A stretch of DNA of 64,000 bases from Cordilura impudica. Taxonomy: Eukaryota; Arthropoda; Insecta; Diptera; Scathophagidae. A program made the translations under genes and the position numbers. The stretch covers positions 307,185,429 through 307,249,428 of the forward strand of contig OY821518.1 of the NCBI GenBank assembly GCA_963682025.1, read 5' to 3'. A model generated the notes under the pieces. That model did not search any database, was not told where the DNA came from, and saw only the letters and a list, made by a program, of their open reading frames with translations. The stretch's first letter is position 1, and each line of letters opens with the position of its first letter. Below are positions 47,738-59,130 of this stretch, piece by piece.

Positions 47738-48500
47738 ATACCCTACACCACTATGTGGTCAGGGTATAATGACTTTGTGCTGATGTTTGTAACTACCAAA
47801 AATATTTGACCTAGTCCCACCTTTTATTATACCGATCGACCTTTCTGAGTCGATTTAGCGATGCCCGTCTGTCCGTCTGTCCGTCTGTCCGTCTGTGTGT
47901 CCATGTAAACCTTGTAATCAAACTACAGGTCGCAAATGTGAACATATTTTGATGAAATTTAGCATGTAAGATTCTATCAGCCATGGAATGAACGCTATTG
48001 AAATTGGCGAAAATCGGTGCATATTCAGACATAGCCCCCATATAAATGACACCTATGAAATCGACATAAATTACCATATATTCCAAATTATCGTATAGAT
48101 CTCGGTCAAAATGCGTTTGTGTATGTTTATTATACCCATTATAAGACAATTCTCAGCGCCCATATAAAGCTGCTTCCTGATCTTAACTTAAATCTATAAA
48201 AAAAAACAAAAATATTGCACAGATTTTTCTCAAATTTGGTTTCTATAAGCTTTTGCAAAAAATAAGTGACCCTACTAAATATGGTCAGGATCGGTCCATT
48301 TTTCGACCTAGTCCCCATATAAATATAGCATCCGATATGAACTTTTTTATATTCAAAGAAAAAAAATTAATAATGATGGCACTCAAATTTGGTTTATGTT
48401 TATTTTCGATATCCAATTAGTTGGGCCTAAGAGATAGGGTCACGCATGGAATGGGGTATCGTATAGTCGGTCTAGACTGACTATAATTTTCCTACTTGTT
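47738..48500 (+). mobile_element. DINE-1-like element, near full length
   Basis: Head ATACCCTACACCACTATGTG, a GTCT/GTCC microsatellite at 47866-47898, 'catggaatgaacgctattg', 'aagctgcttcctgatctt', 'caggatcggtccatttttcg', and tail 'agtcggtctagactgact' plus 'ataattttcctacttgtt'. The tail palindrome has one mismatch. Confidence 0.8.
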
Positions 48501-48504
48501 TGTT

Positions 48505-49415
48505 TTTTGATTGTAAGGAGCTGTTTTACGCTCCCGCATATATTTTTTACAGTGATAAGAAGCTATTGCTAAACGTTTTTCGCAAAACATTCAATAACTG
48601 CGGATTTTAAAAATAAAGAAAAATTATAAGTATGGAAAACCTGACATTACATGCTGAGTATAATTATATAAAAAATAAGAAATAATTTTAACCTTTTTTT
48701 AGCTCTCTGCAGTTATTTACCTACAAACATTTAAATTTATAACATTTCCCCATAGATCTCAGTGTGTTTTGTATATTTTCTGAATCAACAAACAAATAAG
48801 CAAGTAATTCTAAATACAGGTTTAGTATATGGTACCCTTTGCCATGGTAATCCACATTATCCGCTTCACAAAGGAAGCCAAAAAAATATGTACTCGTATA
48901 TATAAAAAATAACCACATTTACCGATTTCATATAGGTACATATATTTAAAACAAATAAATACGATACAAATATACAATATCTGCGTAAAATTTATGCCCA
49001 AAATCACATATCGAACACACTTACTACAAAAAGCCGAAAATAAAAAAATACTTTCCAAGATACTATTTTCACAACTGTCAAATAAATTTGACAAATAAAC
49101 ATAACTTTCAGACATAAAGTAGAGTCTACATTACCCGTGTACTCCACAATTCCTGAACTTACGCTATTCTCAAATGGAAAATTTTATAGAGGCAAAAAAA
49201 AAACAAATATCTCGTGCTTGACCTTTACATTAACTTTAAGAGTATTAAATGAATTGTAGAGGTTATGATGTTAAGATATTTTTGTAGATATTTTTTTGTA
49301 ACATTTTGCGCCCTTCGAATGGTTAACATACCATAACGGAAAGATGATAAAAAAAATCATTTGAGTCCGATCACAAGGGAGATGTGTAAATATCTAATAA
49401 TAAAATAAGTCGATT
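48505..49415. other. AT-rich DNA, nothing recognised
   Basis: Two overlapping minus-strand frames (48721-48918, 48822-49115) carry no family motif and overlap each other, so they are taken as chance. Confidence 0.4.
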
Positions 49416-49418
49416 ATG

Positions 49419-51290
49419 CTGTTTTTTGAAATTCAATTGATGTTTTCTGAAATGCAATTGATGTTTTCTGAAATTCAATTGATGTTTTCTGAAATACAAT
49501 TAATGTTTTCAGCAATTCAAATGATGCTTTTTGAAATTCTATTGATTAATGTTTTCAGCAATTCAAATGATGCTTTTTGAAATTCTATTGATGTTTTCTG
49601 AAATACAATTAATGTTCTCAGCAATTCAAATAATGCTTTTTGAAATTCAATTGATGTTTTCTGAAATTCTATTTATGTTTTCTGAAATTCAAATGATGTT
49701 TTCTGAAATACAATTGATGTTTACTGAAATACAATTGATGTTTTCTGAAATTCAACTGATGTTTTCTGAATTACAATTGATGTTTTCTGAAATACAATTG
49801 ATGTTTTCTGAAATTGTACTGCTGTTTTCTGAAATTCTATTTATGTTTTCTGAAATTCAAATGATGTTTTCTGAAATACAATTGATGTTTTCTGAAATAC
49901 AATTGATGTTTTCTGAAATTCTATTGATATTTTCTGAAATTCAATTGATGTTTTCTGAAACTCGAATGATGTTTTCTGAAATTATATTGATGTTTTCTGA
50001 AATTCTATTTATGTTTTCTGAAATTCAAATGATGTTTTCTGAAACTCGAATGATGTTTTCTGAAATTATATTGATGTTTTCTGAAATTCCATTGATGCTT
50101 TCTGAAATTCAATTGATGTTTTCTGAAACTCGAATGATGTTTTCTGAAATTATATTGATGTTTTCTGAAATTCTATTTATGTTTTCTGAAATTCAAATGA
50201 TTTTTTCTGAAATTATATTGATGGTTTCTGAAATACAATTGATGTTTCTGAAATTCCGGTGATGCTTTCTGAAATTCAATTGATGTTTTCTGAAACTCGA
50301 ATGAGTTTTCTGAAATTATATTGATGTTTTCTGAAATTCTGTTTATGTTTTTTTGAAATTCAAATGATGTTTTCTGAAATTATATTGATGGTTTCTGAAA
50401 TACAATTGATGTTTTCTGAAATTCTACTGATGTTTTCTGAAATTCAATTGATGTTTTCTAAAACTCGAATGATGTTTTCTGAAATTATATTGATGTTTTC
50501 TGAAATTCTATTTATGTTTTCTGAAATTTAAGTGATGTTTTCTGAAATTCTATTGATGTTTTCTGAAATTCAATTGATGTTTTCTGAAACTCGAATGATG
50601 TTTTCTGAAATTATATTGATGTTTCTGAAACTCGAATGATGTTTTCTGAAATTATATTGATGTTTTCTGAAATTCTATTTATGTTTTCTGAAATTCAAAT
50701 GATGTTTTCTGAAACTCGAATGATGTTTTCTGAAATTATATTGATGTTTTCTGAAATTCCATTGATGCTTTCTGAAATTCAATTGATGTTTTCTGAAACT
50801 CGAATGATGTTTTCTGAAATTATATTGATGTTTTCTGAAATTCTATTTATGTTTTCTGAAATTCAAATGATTTTTTCTGAAATTATATTGATGGTTTCTG
50901 AAATACAATTGATGTTTTCTGAAATTCTGTTGATGCTTTCTGAAATTCAATTGATGTTTTCTGAAACTCGAATGAGTTTTCTGAAATTATATTGATGTTT
51001 TCTGAAATTCTGTTTATGTTTTTTTGAAATTCAAATGATGTTTTCTGAAATTATATTGATGGTTTCTGAAATACAACTGATTTTTCTGAAATTCTATTGA
51101 TGTTTTCTGAAATTATATTGATGGTTTCTGAAATACAATTGATGTTTTCTGAAATTATATTGATGTTTTCTGAAATTCTATTTATGTTTTCTGAAATTCA
51201 AATGATGTTTTCTGAAATTATATTGATGGTTTCTGAAATACAGTTGATGTTTTCTGAAATACAATTGATATTTTTTGGAAGACAATTGGA
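49419..51290. repeat. 21-bp minisatellite, about 89 units
   Basis: Unit consensus ATGTTTTCTGAAATTCAATT plus G, repeated for 1.87 kb with variant positions 15-20 (attatattg, actcgaatg, attctattt). The period is a multiple of three, so the + strand stays open for long stretches (MFSEIQL heptads, for example 49549-50262). Occasional 1-base indels break the frame. A block of about 450 bp near 49950-50405 recurs near 50625-51075, offset about 671 bp. Confidence 0.92.
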
Positions 51291-51294
51291 AAAT

Positions 51295-52900
51295 GTTCAG
51301 AAAAGAACATATCATAATTTTTTCACAAATACAATCAGATAAAGTCACACCGATTTCCACTTCAGCTCACACCGATATGTTACGCTGTTTTTGCGATTGT
51401 ATTGTGAAATATAAATTTACCCCCCTGCGCGTATAGATGTTTACACATCAAAAAGAAACATATAATGGTTTTGACATTCCAAATTGTGCCTATCATATCA
51501 GTGAAATAATTTTAAAAATTCTAGGTTTATTGTTTCATGTGCGAGTATGAAACTACTTTATATTGAACGTAATTACATCGTTATCACCGTGGATTCTTTC
51601 TTAGTGCAAGTATCGCCTTAGTAAAATCATATTCAATGCAATATAAATCCTGCGGGAATTTCATAGTCCTTGATATTTTTCTTTTAAAGTGTAGTTGAGT
51701 TAAAGAATAATACAATTTAAAAGTCTGTAAAATTATATAATTTTTTTCTTTTAGCATCAAGAAATGCAAGCTTACTAGCTCACTCATTCATTTGTTTTCT
51801 TCTTTCTTTGTTTTCGTTCATCAAATTAGCCCATCAATAGAATCCACGAGTCTCATTTAGTATAGTTCCTTCTCTATTGTAGCATACCTTGAGCACATTT
51901 TATTCAGTGGGGAACAATCATATTGGAATCCTTTTTACTCACCAATGCAATTGTTTGTTGTGGGGTGTTAATGCTTCCTTAAAAATCTGTACGTGTAGTA
52001 GTTAAGCGATAATAAAATCACAAAGTCACGTTCATATAAGTTTTTCTCTTGTTTTGGTTTAGTTTGTTTGTTTTTTTGTTAGGTCGCCGGTTGGTTAGAA
52101 TAAAAGTCCGTTATTTACGGGTACCAAAATACAACATAAATCCCTTCTTCATATATGGTATGTAAGATGTCTTCTTCCCATTTGAAACCCAATAAAGATT
52201 TATTTTTTTTTTTGTTTGTGTGAATATTTGTTTGTCTTTAAATAATCATTAATATTTGTTGTGTATAACTCTCGCCCTTATCCTCTTCATCATCGTTATT
52301 ATTGTGATGACGCAGTGCGCTATTTTGGTTAAGCGCTAAATCTCTACATGTTTCCACATGCATAAAATTACCCAGCAAAAATATATTATTATAAATTAGT
52401 GAAATAACAATAATTCTGAACTGTAAGTAGTTCATATATTAGTTAGATTGATAGCTTTAAATTTTCAGCGCTATTTAAAAAGTTTGCAGAAAATCAGCAC
52501 ACAGAACAAAAAATAACAACAAACCAAAAAAAAAAGAGAGAGGCGTTTAAGGCCGACTAAACGACTCGTTGTACCATAAGTTTCGGGAAAGGTTCCTACG
52601 TCAAAAAAAATCAAAAAAGTTTTATTGAGATTTTTTCAAAAGATACGAAACAGAAGTCGGCAACAAGAAACATAACTTTTATTTATTGTTACTTGATTAG
52701 TTATATTTTGCTGACATGGTAAAAATGTCTTGCTGTGTTCAAGTTTATATTGAAATAATAAAACTATTAGAATTGTTATAGAAAATAATATTTCATGAGA
52801 AAAATCTGTAAATATTACTGGTATACCTGCAATCAACTTAAGAAAACATTTATCATTTTAATAATGAATAAAAAAGAATCGAAGCCTTTGAAATTTCTTT
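51295..52900. other. AT-rich DNA, nothing recognised
   Basis: Contains 'gatgacgcagtgcgctattttgg' near 52305 and an A-rich tract near 52520. No gene family signal was seen. Confidence 0.4.
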
Positions 52901-52907
52901 AAATCAT

Positions 52908-53136
52908 GGGTCGAATCGTCGCATTCGTTATCGAAATTTTTCGATCGAAATTATTTTTTTTTTTCCAAAATAAAATACTAAGAGTAATTTTACTCTGTCA
53001 CAGCTGACGAATTATGTTCCATAGTTAATAGTAAAATGAAACGAGGTCTGACGATTGTCCGTCTTCTTCAAATAATAATCCAAAATACGGATTTCGATTG
53101 ATATTACTCGATATTCGAATGCGACGATTTGCCCCC
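52908..53136. mobile_element. short MITE with GGG-starting inverted repeats
   Basis: The left end GGGTCGAATCGTCGCATTCG is matched by the right end, reverse-complemented GGGGGCAAATCGTCGCATTC. Length is 229 bp and it is non-coding. No convincing target duplication was identified, so the superfamily is open. Confidence 0.65.
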
Positions 53137-53169
53137 AGGTATATTTCAAGGTATATTCACAAAGTGTTA

Positions 53170-53578
53170 TCTATATGTTAATACGTAAAGGGGAAATTTT
53201 TAGTTCCCTTTTTAAGCAATATGCGGGCACGGAGGAGTGTGAAAATTGGCATAGTTATAGTTCATATAGAGGAGAAGCTGAGAATGATAAAATTTATGTT
53301 TAATCTATCTTCAAAATATATTAAATTAAATAAAATAAAATATCTATAATAATTCGTTACACCCTGTTAATGCGAATGATTTAAATTATATATCAGACGC
53401 TCTGTGTTGAATTCTGAATTGCAAAAATTGATTAACATACCTTTAGGATCATTTAAATATTCATAAATTTTATATATATATATATATATAGATTAAAAAA
53501 ACTGGAAGACAAAAATTTTATGAAAAAATAATATTTCCTAGAATTTGCACTCGAATTTCGAGTGCTGCGCTAAACTAG
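53170..53578 (+). mobile_element. non-autonomous Helitron-type element, subfamily B, best-preserved ends
   Basis: Begins TCTATATGTTAATACGTAAA after an A and ends with hairpin GCACTCGAATTTCGAGTGC, 'tgcgctaaaCTAG', then T. It contains 'caatatgcgggcacggagg', 'gtgaaaattggcatag', and 'ttatatatcagacgctctgtg' as in the other copies. Confidence 0.78.
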
Positions 53579-53599
53579 TTAAATTCGGTAAAATTTTTA

Positions 53600-54170
53600 A
53601 CTTACGTGACAAAATCAATTTTTAATTTAATTTATAACATGGAATATAATAATTCGTAACACTTTAAACTGACTGTTTTAAATTAAGTTTATAAAACAGT
53701 AAGAAACGATACTACGATAATACGATAATGGAAGAAAACTGTATATCTTCGACTTCGGAGACATAGATCTATGAGTAAGTCTCATAATTCGAAATATTGG
53801 GTTTCATTTCATTCTGCTAGCCTTGTTTCAGAGAAATTAATGACGTGTTGTTCATCAGTTGATGTTTTTTCTCGTCCGAGAGACAGGATTCACTTAATGA
53901 TACAAAAATCTTTATTTAATTATGTCAGATGTAAAGTAATCAAAAAACAGTTCACATTAAATTTCAACTCACTTTGATCCCCAAATGTTTGAATGAAATA
54001 TCACAATTTATTAATTCTCGTAATATTAACTGAACTTATTTCAGTTTAAATTTTAAGGGAATTGTGCACAATTTTTCAGTGATGTATATTTCCATGACAT
54101 ATGCCCAAAGCAGCAGTATAATTTACAGCATATAATCGTAATAGTAACCATTGGATTTCTGATACAAATA
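53600..54170. other. AT-rich DNA, nothing recognised
   Basis: No family-level signal. One short + frame (53771-53977) shows no motif. Confidence 0.4.
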
Positions 54171-54173
54171 ACC

Positions 54174-54600
54174 TAACCCATAAAAACAAAGCTTTTTATT
54201 AAAAGTCTATCTTTCCTTATGCATATGAGGTTTGAATCTCTCCGTGACTGTGTGTGACTTTGCGTGACTATTTTAAAATTAATCTTTGGCCACAAAAATT
54301 TTATGGTCAGTTCAGGTCGATCGGATGAGGGGAAGTGATGTTTTAATATCTCCGTGACTGTGCGTGACTGTGCATGACTATGTCGAAGTTAATCTTTCTT
54401 TACAGCAAGTATATGGACCAAGTTTCAGATCGATCGGATGAGGGGAAATGCCATTTAGATCACTCCGTGACTGTGCGTGACTACCCCAAAATTAATCTGT
54501 AGTCACAACAAGACTATGGACCAAGTTTCAAATCAATTGGATAAGGGGGAATGAGGTTGTCCCACGACAGACAGACAGAGAGTATGAGTTAAAAGAAAGA
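54174..54600 (-). mobile_element. MITE-like element with internal AGTCACGCAC repeats, copy 2
   Basis: The inverted orientation of the family at 44918. It begins 'ctaacccataaaaacaaag', has repeated 'ccgtgactgtgcgtgact' motifs and 'gatcggatgaggggaa', and ends 'agttaaaagaaagag'. It has about three internal units. Confidence 0.7.
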
Positions 54601-55269
54601 GAAAAATAAAAATTCTGAAATTTGAAATGATATCTTGCGCTCATTAAACAATATAATAGTTTATAAAATTTTTTAAAGTTAATGTATAAAAATAAAATTC
54701 CATAGAAAACTTATCGCAAAGAATAACAACTAAGAAATTGCATGAAAGTAATACCTAATGAAAACAAAAGCAAAAATAACATTTATTTAACGTTTACGAA
54801 CATGTTATCATCAAATAAAAACCCGACGTTATTTTCTGTAGCAAATACTATTAAAAACATTACCGAAACCTTCCTTTACGTGTCAAGGTACAAACGGATA
54901 ATGTTTAAGATTTTTTCTGATATCATTAAAACCAAATCTTAATTATGAAGGAGTTTTAAATTTCCGTTTCCGTATTTGTTAATTTAAAATATTTTTTAGT
55001 AATTAAATCAAAATTAATTTGTTAATGTTTCGGATTCTAATACTATATAAGTATAACATGTTTAACATTCTTATTTAAGTATAGGTTTTTAAACTTCTTT
55101 CAGTTTTCATTTTATGTTGACTAAATTTTTTTCTTAATATCAGAAATAATTAACTACAGATGACATTAGCCAATGGATATAGGACGATAAGTCTGAAGTT
55201 CTTTTAAATAAGGACAAAGATGAAGACTTTAGGGTACAGATGAGCCATTAAAAATTAAACACTGCGATG

Positions 55270-55276
55270 CACAGTG
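55270..55276 (+). other. candidate Transib terminus (CACAGTG)
   Basis: CACAGTG followed by 'gttcaaaaccaaaaaaaaag' matches the family pattern of a CAC-starting heptamer with A-rich sequence behind it, and equals the RAG heptamer. There is no matching right terminus in the window, so this is suggestive only. Confidence 0.35.
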
Positions 55277-56223
55277 GTTCAAAACCAAAAAAAAAGTGGT
55301 AATAAGTCTGGAACTTCTAACCTATTGGTTGGATTGGAATAGTATATTCTAGGCGATTGTAGCCAAGGATATAGGCTTTCAAAATATTTATTTTTGAGAT
55401 ACCCTGTTGTAACACAGGGTGAGCTACAGGGTGCCAAAGTCGACCACCTCGAGGTGGAAAATGCTTTCAAAGCTTGCAACTTTTATAAATATGAAGTGAT
55501 TTTTACGTTTTTTAAATTTTTCCAATAACCATTAAATTATTAACAAAAAACATGCTTATACTACCTAGTTATCGCTTATGGTTTAAAAAATATTTGATTT
55601 TAAAAATCAACATTTGAACTTTTCACCAAATTCTTTCTTGGTTTTTCGCAAATAACAGTACCAGTACCAGTACTTTTAAAAAAATACGTTGAAGTATTTT
55701 TTGAATTATTTCAAACCGTTTAGTGAGCACAAAATCTTAAAGTTGACTTTTTGAATCAGGTTCTAAAAATTTTCTACATATTTTAAAAGAATATGCTTCA
55801 AGAATGGTTGTAAGCGAAATTTTTAATATTTTTGGAAATGCACCCTACGTCCAGCATTGGACGAAATTGGGCAATTTAAAAAAAAAAACTAAGTTTTAAA
55901 AGTTAATACAAAAATATCCGCTCGATTTCTTCAAATATTTCACCGCAGTATTAAAGCTCCAAATATTTTTATTTATTTGCCGCAATAAAATTCACCGCCG
56001 TTACATAAACGTGGTCAGGAGGGCTTAAATGGTGAAAAAAGTCAAATTTTCATACGAATTTTTTTTTTGTTAACATAAAAAACATATTAAGATTAGTTAT
56101 TTTTATACTTTGTTTATTGATTCAGGACGGAATTTAAATTATCTAAAACACTGCAAAAAATCATTTTTATAACGTTAATAGTTTTTGAGATATTTATATT
56201 CAAATTTCAGAAAAAAATATAGA

Positions 56224-57020
56224 ACAAGTAGGAAAATTATAGTCGGTCTAGACCGACTATATGATACCCTATACCATGCGTTTAGAAACCCTATCTCTTA
56301 GGCCCAACTAACTGGACATTGAAAATAAGCAAAAACCAAATTTGAGTGGGATTTTTATTAATTTTTTTGACTGCAGATATGAAAAAGTTCATATCGGATG
56401 CTATATCTATAAAGGGACTAGGTCCAAAAATGGACCGATCCTGATCATGTTTGGTAAAGTCTCTTGTATTTTGCAAAAATATATACAAACAAAATTTGAG
56501 AAGAATCAGTGCAATATTTTTGTTTTTTAATAGATTTAAGTGAAGATCGGGAAGCAGCTCTATATGGGGTCAAAGGGATCATTTTTGGACTACTCATTAG
56601 TGGATGTAATGAACGCATACAAACCCAATTTGAGTAAGATCTATATGACAATTTGGATCTTATGGAAATTTATGTCGATTTCATATGGGTAATTTGTATG
56701 GGGGCTAGGTCTGAACATGGACCGATTCTCACCAATTTCAATAGCGTTCATCCCATGGCCGATAAAAGCTTATATACCAAATTTCATCAAAATATATTCA
56801 TATTTGCGACCTGCAGTTTGATTACAAGCTTTACATGGACACACAGACGGACGGACGGACGGACGGACGGACGGACGGACGGACATTGTTAAATCAACTC
56901 AGAATGTGATTCTGATTCGATCGGTATAATTAAAGATGGGTCTAGGTCAAATATTTTTGGTTGTTACAAACAGCAGCACAAAGTCATTATACCCAAACCA
57001 CATAGTGGTATAGGGTATAA
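56224..57020 (-). mobile_element. DINE-1-like element, full length, inserted in Transib left arm (1)
   Basis: Inverted: tail 'caagtaggaaaattatag', palindrome AGTCGGTCTAGACCGACT, full interior, an expanded GGAC microsatellite at about 56845-56882 and head 'ccacatagtggtatagggtat'. Flanking 'atatagaa' and 'aaaaactaagg' join into the 'atatagaaaaactatgg' of the right arm. Confidence 0.88.
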
Positions 57021-57039
57021 AAACTAAGGTTTTTCGTTT

Positions 57040-57818
57040 TTATACCCTATACCACTATGTGGTTTGGGTATAATGACTTTGTGCTGCTGTTTGTAACAAC
57101 CAAAAATATTTGACCTAGACCCATCTTTAATTATACCGATCGAATCAGAATCACTTTCTGAGTTGATTTAACAATGTCCGTCCGTCCGTCTGTGTGTCCA
57201 TGTAAAGCTTGTAATCAAACTGCAGGTCGCAAATATGAATATATTTTGATGAAATTTGGTATATAAGCCCTTATCGGCCATGGGATGAACGCTATTGAAA
57301 TTGGTGAGAATCGGTCCATGTTCAGACCTAGCCCCCATACAAATTACCCATATGAAATCGACATAAATTGCCATAAGATCCAAATTGTCATATATATGTT
57401 ACTCAAATTGGGTTTGTATGCGTTCATTACATCCACTAATGAGTAGTCCAAAAATGATCCCTTTGACCCCATATAGAGCTGCTTCCCGATCTTCACTTAA
57501 ATCTATTAAAAAACAAAAATATTGCACTGATTCTTCTCAAATTATGTTTGTATATATTTTTGCAAAATACAAGAGACTTTACCAAACATGATCAGGATCG
57601 GTCCATTTTTGGACCTAGTCCCTTTATAGATATACAATCCGATATGAACTTTTTCATATCTGCAGCCAAAAAAATTAATAAAAATCCCACTCAAATATGG
57701 TTTTTTGCTTATTTTCAATGTCCAGTTAGTTGGGCCTAAGAGATAGGGTTTCTAAACGCATGGTATAGGGTATCGTATAGTCGGTCTAGACCGACTATAA
57801 TTTTCTTACTTGTTTTTT
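57040..57818 (+). mobile_element. DINE-1-like element, full length, inserted in Transib left arm (2)
   Basis: Head ATACCCTATACCACTATGTG to tail AGTCGGTCTAGACCGACT plus 'ataattttcttacttg'. It lies inside a T-run of the arm: 5 T before and 8 T after, against 12 in the uninterrupted right arm. It faces copy 1 head to head, only about 20 bp apart. Confidence 0.9.
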
Positions 57819-58040
57819 TTGGTTTTTTTGGTAAAGTGTTCCCAAAATTTTTGAATTTTACTTATTATTATATATATTGTTAAGGAAGACATATTTATCT
57901 ATTCAACGATATATAACATGTCTATCAAATATATTGAAACATGCTGAAATAATGATCCCAAACCACACTCCACAGGCAAAAATTTAGCTATTTCTCTATT
58001 TGTTCATATAAATGGTCATTTACATAGTGGATGACATATT

Positions 58041-58820
58041 TATACCCTATACCATTATGTGGTTTGGGTATAATGACTTTGTGCTGCTGTTTGTAACAAC
58101 CAAAAATATTTGACCTAGACCCATCTTTAATTATACCGATCGAATCAGAATCACTTTCTGAGTTGATTTAACAATGTCCGTCCGTCCGTCCGTCCGTCTG
58201 TGTGTCCATGTAAAGCTTGTAATCAAACTGCAGGTCGCAAATAGGAATATATTTTGATGAAATTTGGTATATAAGCTTTTGTCGGCCATGGGATGAACGC
58301 TATTGAAATTGGTGAGAATCGGTCTATGTTCAGACCTAGCCCCCATACAAATTACCCATATGAAATCGACATAAATTGCCATAAGATCCAAATTGTCATA
58401 TAGATCTTACTAAAATTGGGTTTGTATGCGTTCATTACATCCACTAATGAGTAGTCCAAAAATGATCCCTTTGACCCCATATAGAGCTGCTTCCCGATCT
58501 TCACTTAAATCTATTAAAAAACAAAAATATTGCACTGATTCTTCTCAAATTTTGTTTGTACATATTTTTGCAAAATACAAGAGACTTTACCAAACATGAT
58601 CAGGATCGGTCCATTTTTGGACCTAGTCCCTTTATAGATATAGCATCCGATATGAACTTTTTCATTTCTGCAGCCAAAAAAATTAATAAAAATCCCACTC
58701 AAATTTGGTTTTTGCTTATTTTCAATGTCCAGTTAGTTGGGCCTAAGAGAGAGGGTTTCTAGTCGCATGGTATAGGGTATCGTATGGTCGGTTTAGACCG
58801 ACTATAATTTTCTTACTTGC
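58041..58820 (+). mobile_element. DINE-1-like element, full length, inserted in Transib left arm (3)
   Basis: Inserted in 'gacata-T7-attg', which is intact in the right arm near 62286-62305. Three T precede the element and five follow it. Tail palindrome has one mismatch (gtcggtttagaccgac). Confidence 0.9.
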
Positions 58821-59130
58821 TTTTTATTGTTTTTTGGTAAAGGGTTGCATACGTTTTTATTACTTCAAATAATTTTATATATCTTTTCAAAAAAGGTATA
58901 ATTATAAGTTAATGGTGTATGAAATATTTACCTAATGAGTTTCAACTGATCATAAAATTGCCCGAAACTCTGATGCTGATTTTATACAAAAAAAAAAAAA
59001 CAGGTAAAAAGCCAATGCCTAAGATATTTTCATTATTAAATAACAAATATAACTAAATTTTTTTTAATGAGTATTTTTTTATTTGTTTTATAATAGGCTT
59101 AAAATTACATAACAATTGTCTGCTTTTTTA

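Larger units (their letters stand above)
56180..59030. repeat. Transib left inverted arm, in four pieces
   Basis: From outside in: 'atattcaaatttcagaaaaa' (to 56224), 'ctaaggtttttcgttttt' (57023-57041), 'gtgttcccaaaatttttg' through 'ggtcatttacatagtgg' (57818-58040), and 'gggttgcatacgtttttatt' through 'caggtaaaaagccaa' (58820-59020). Each is found in reverse complement and in the right order in 62060-62600. Confidence 0.9.

Noticed and set aside
49549..50262. 237-codon open frame of MFSEIQL heptads
   Set aside because: It is a direct result of the 21-bp repeat period; the array changes frame at 1-base indels, and no promoter, splice sites or flanking coding sequence are visible.
56291..58762. 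Several repeated short open frames (60-86 codons) recurring in the left Transib arm region
   Set aside because: They are translations of the DINE-1-like copies, recur wherever the family occurs, and vary with its microsatellite.
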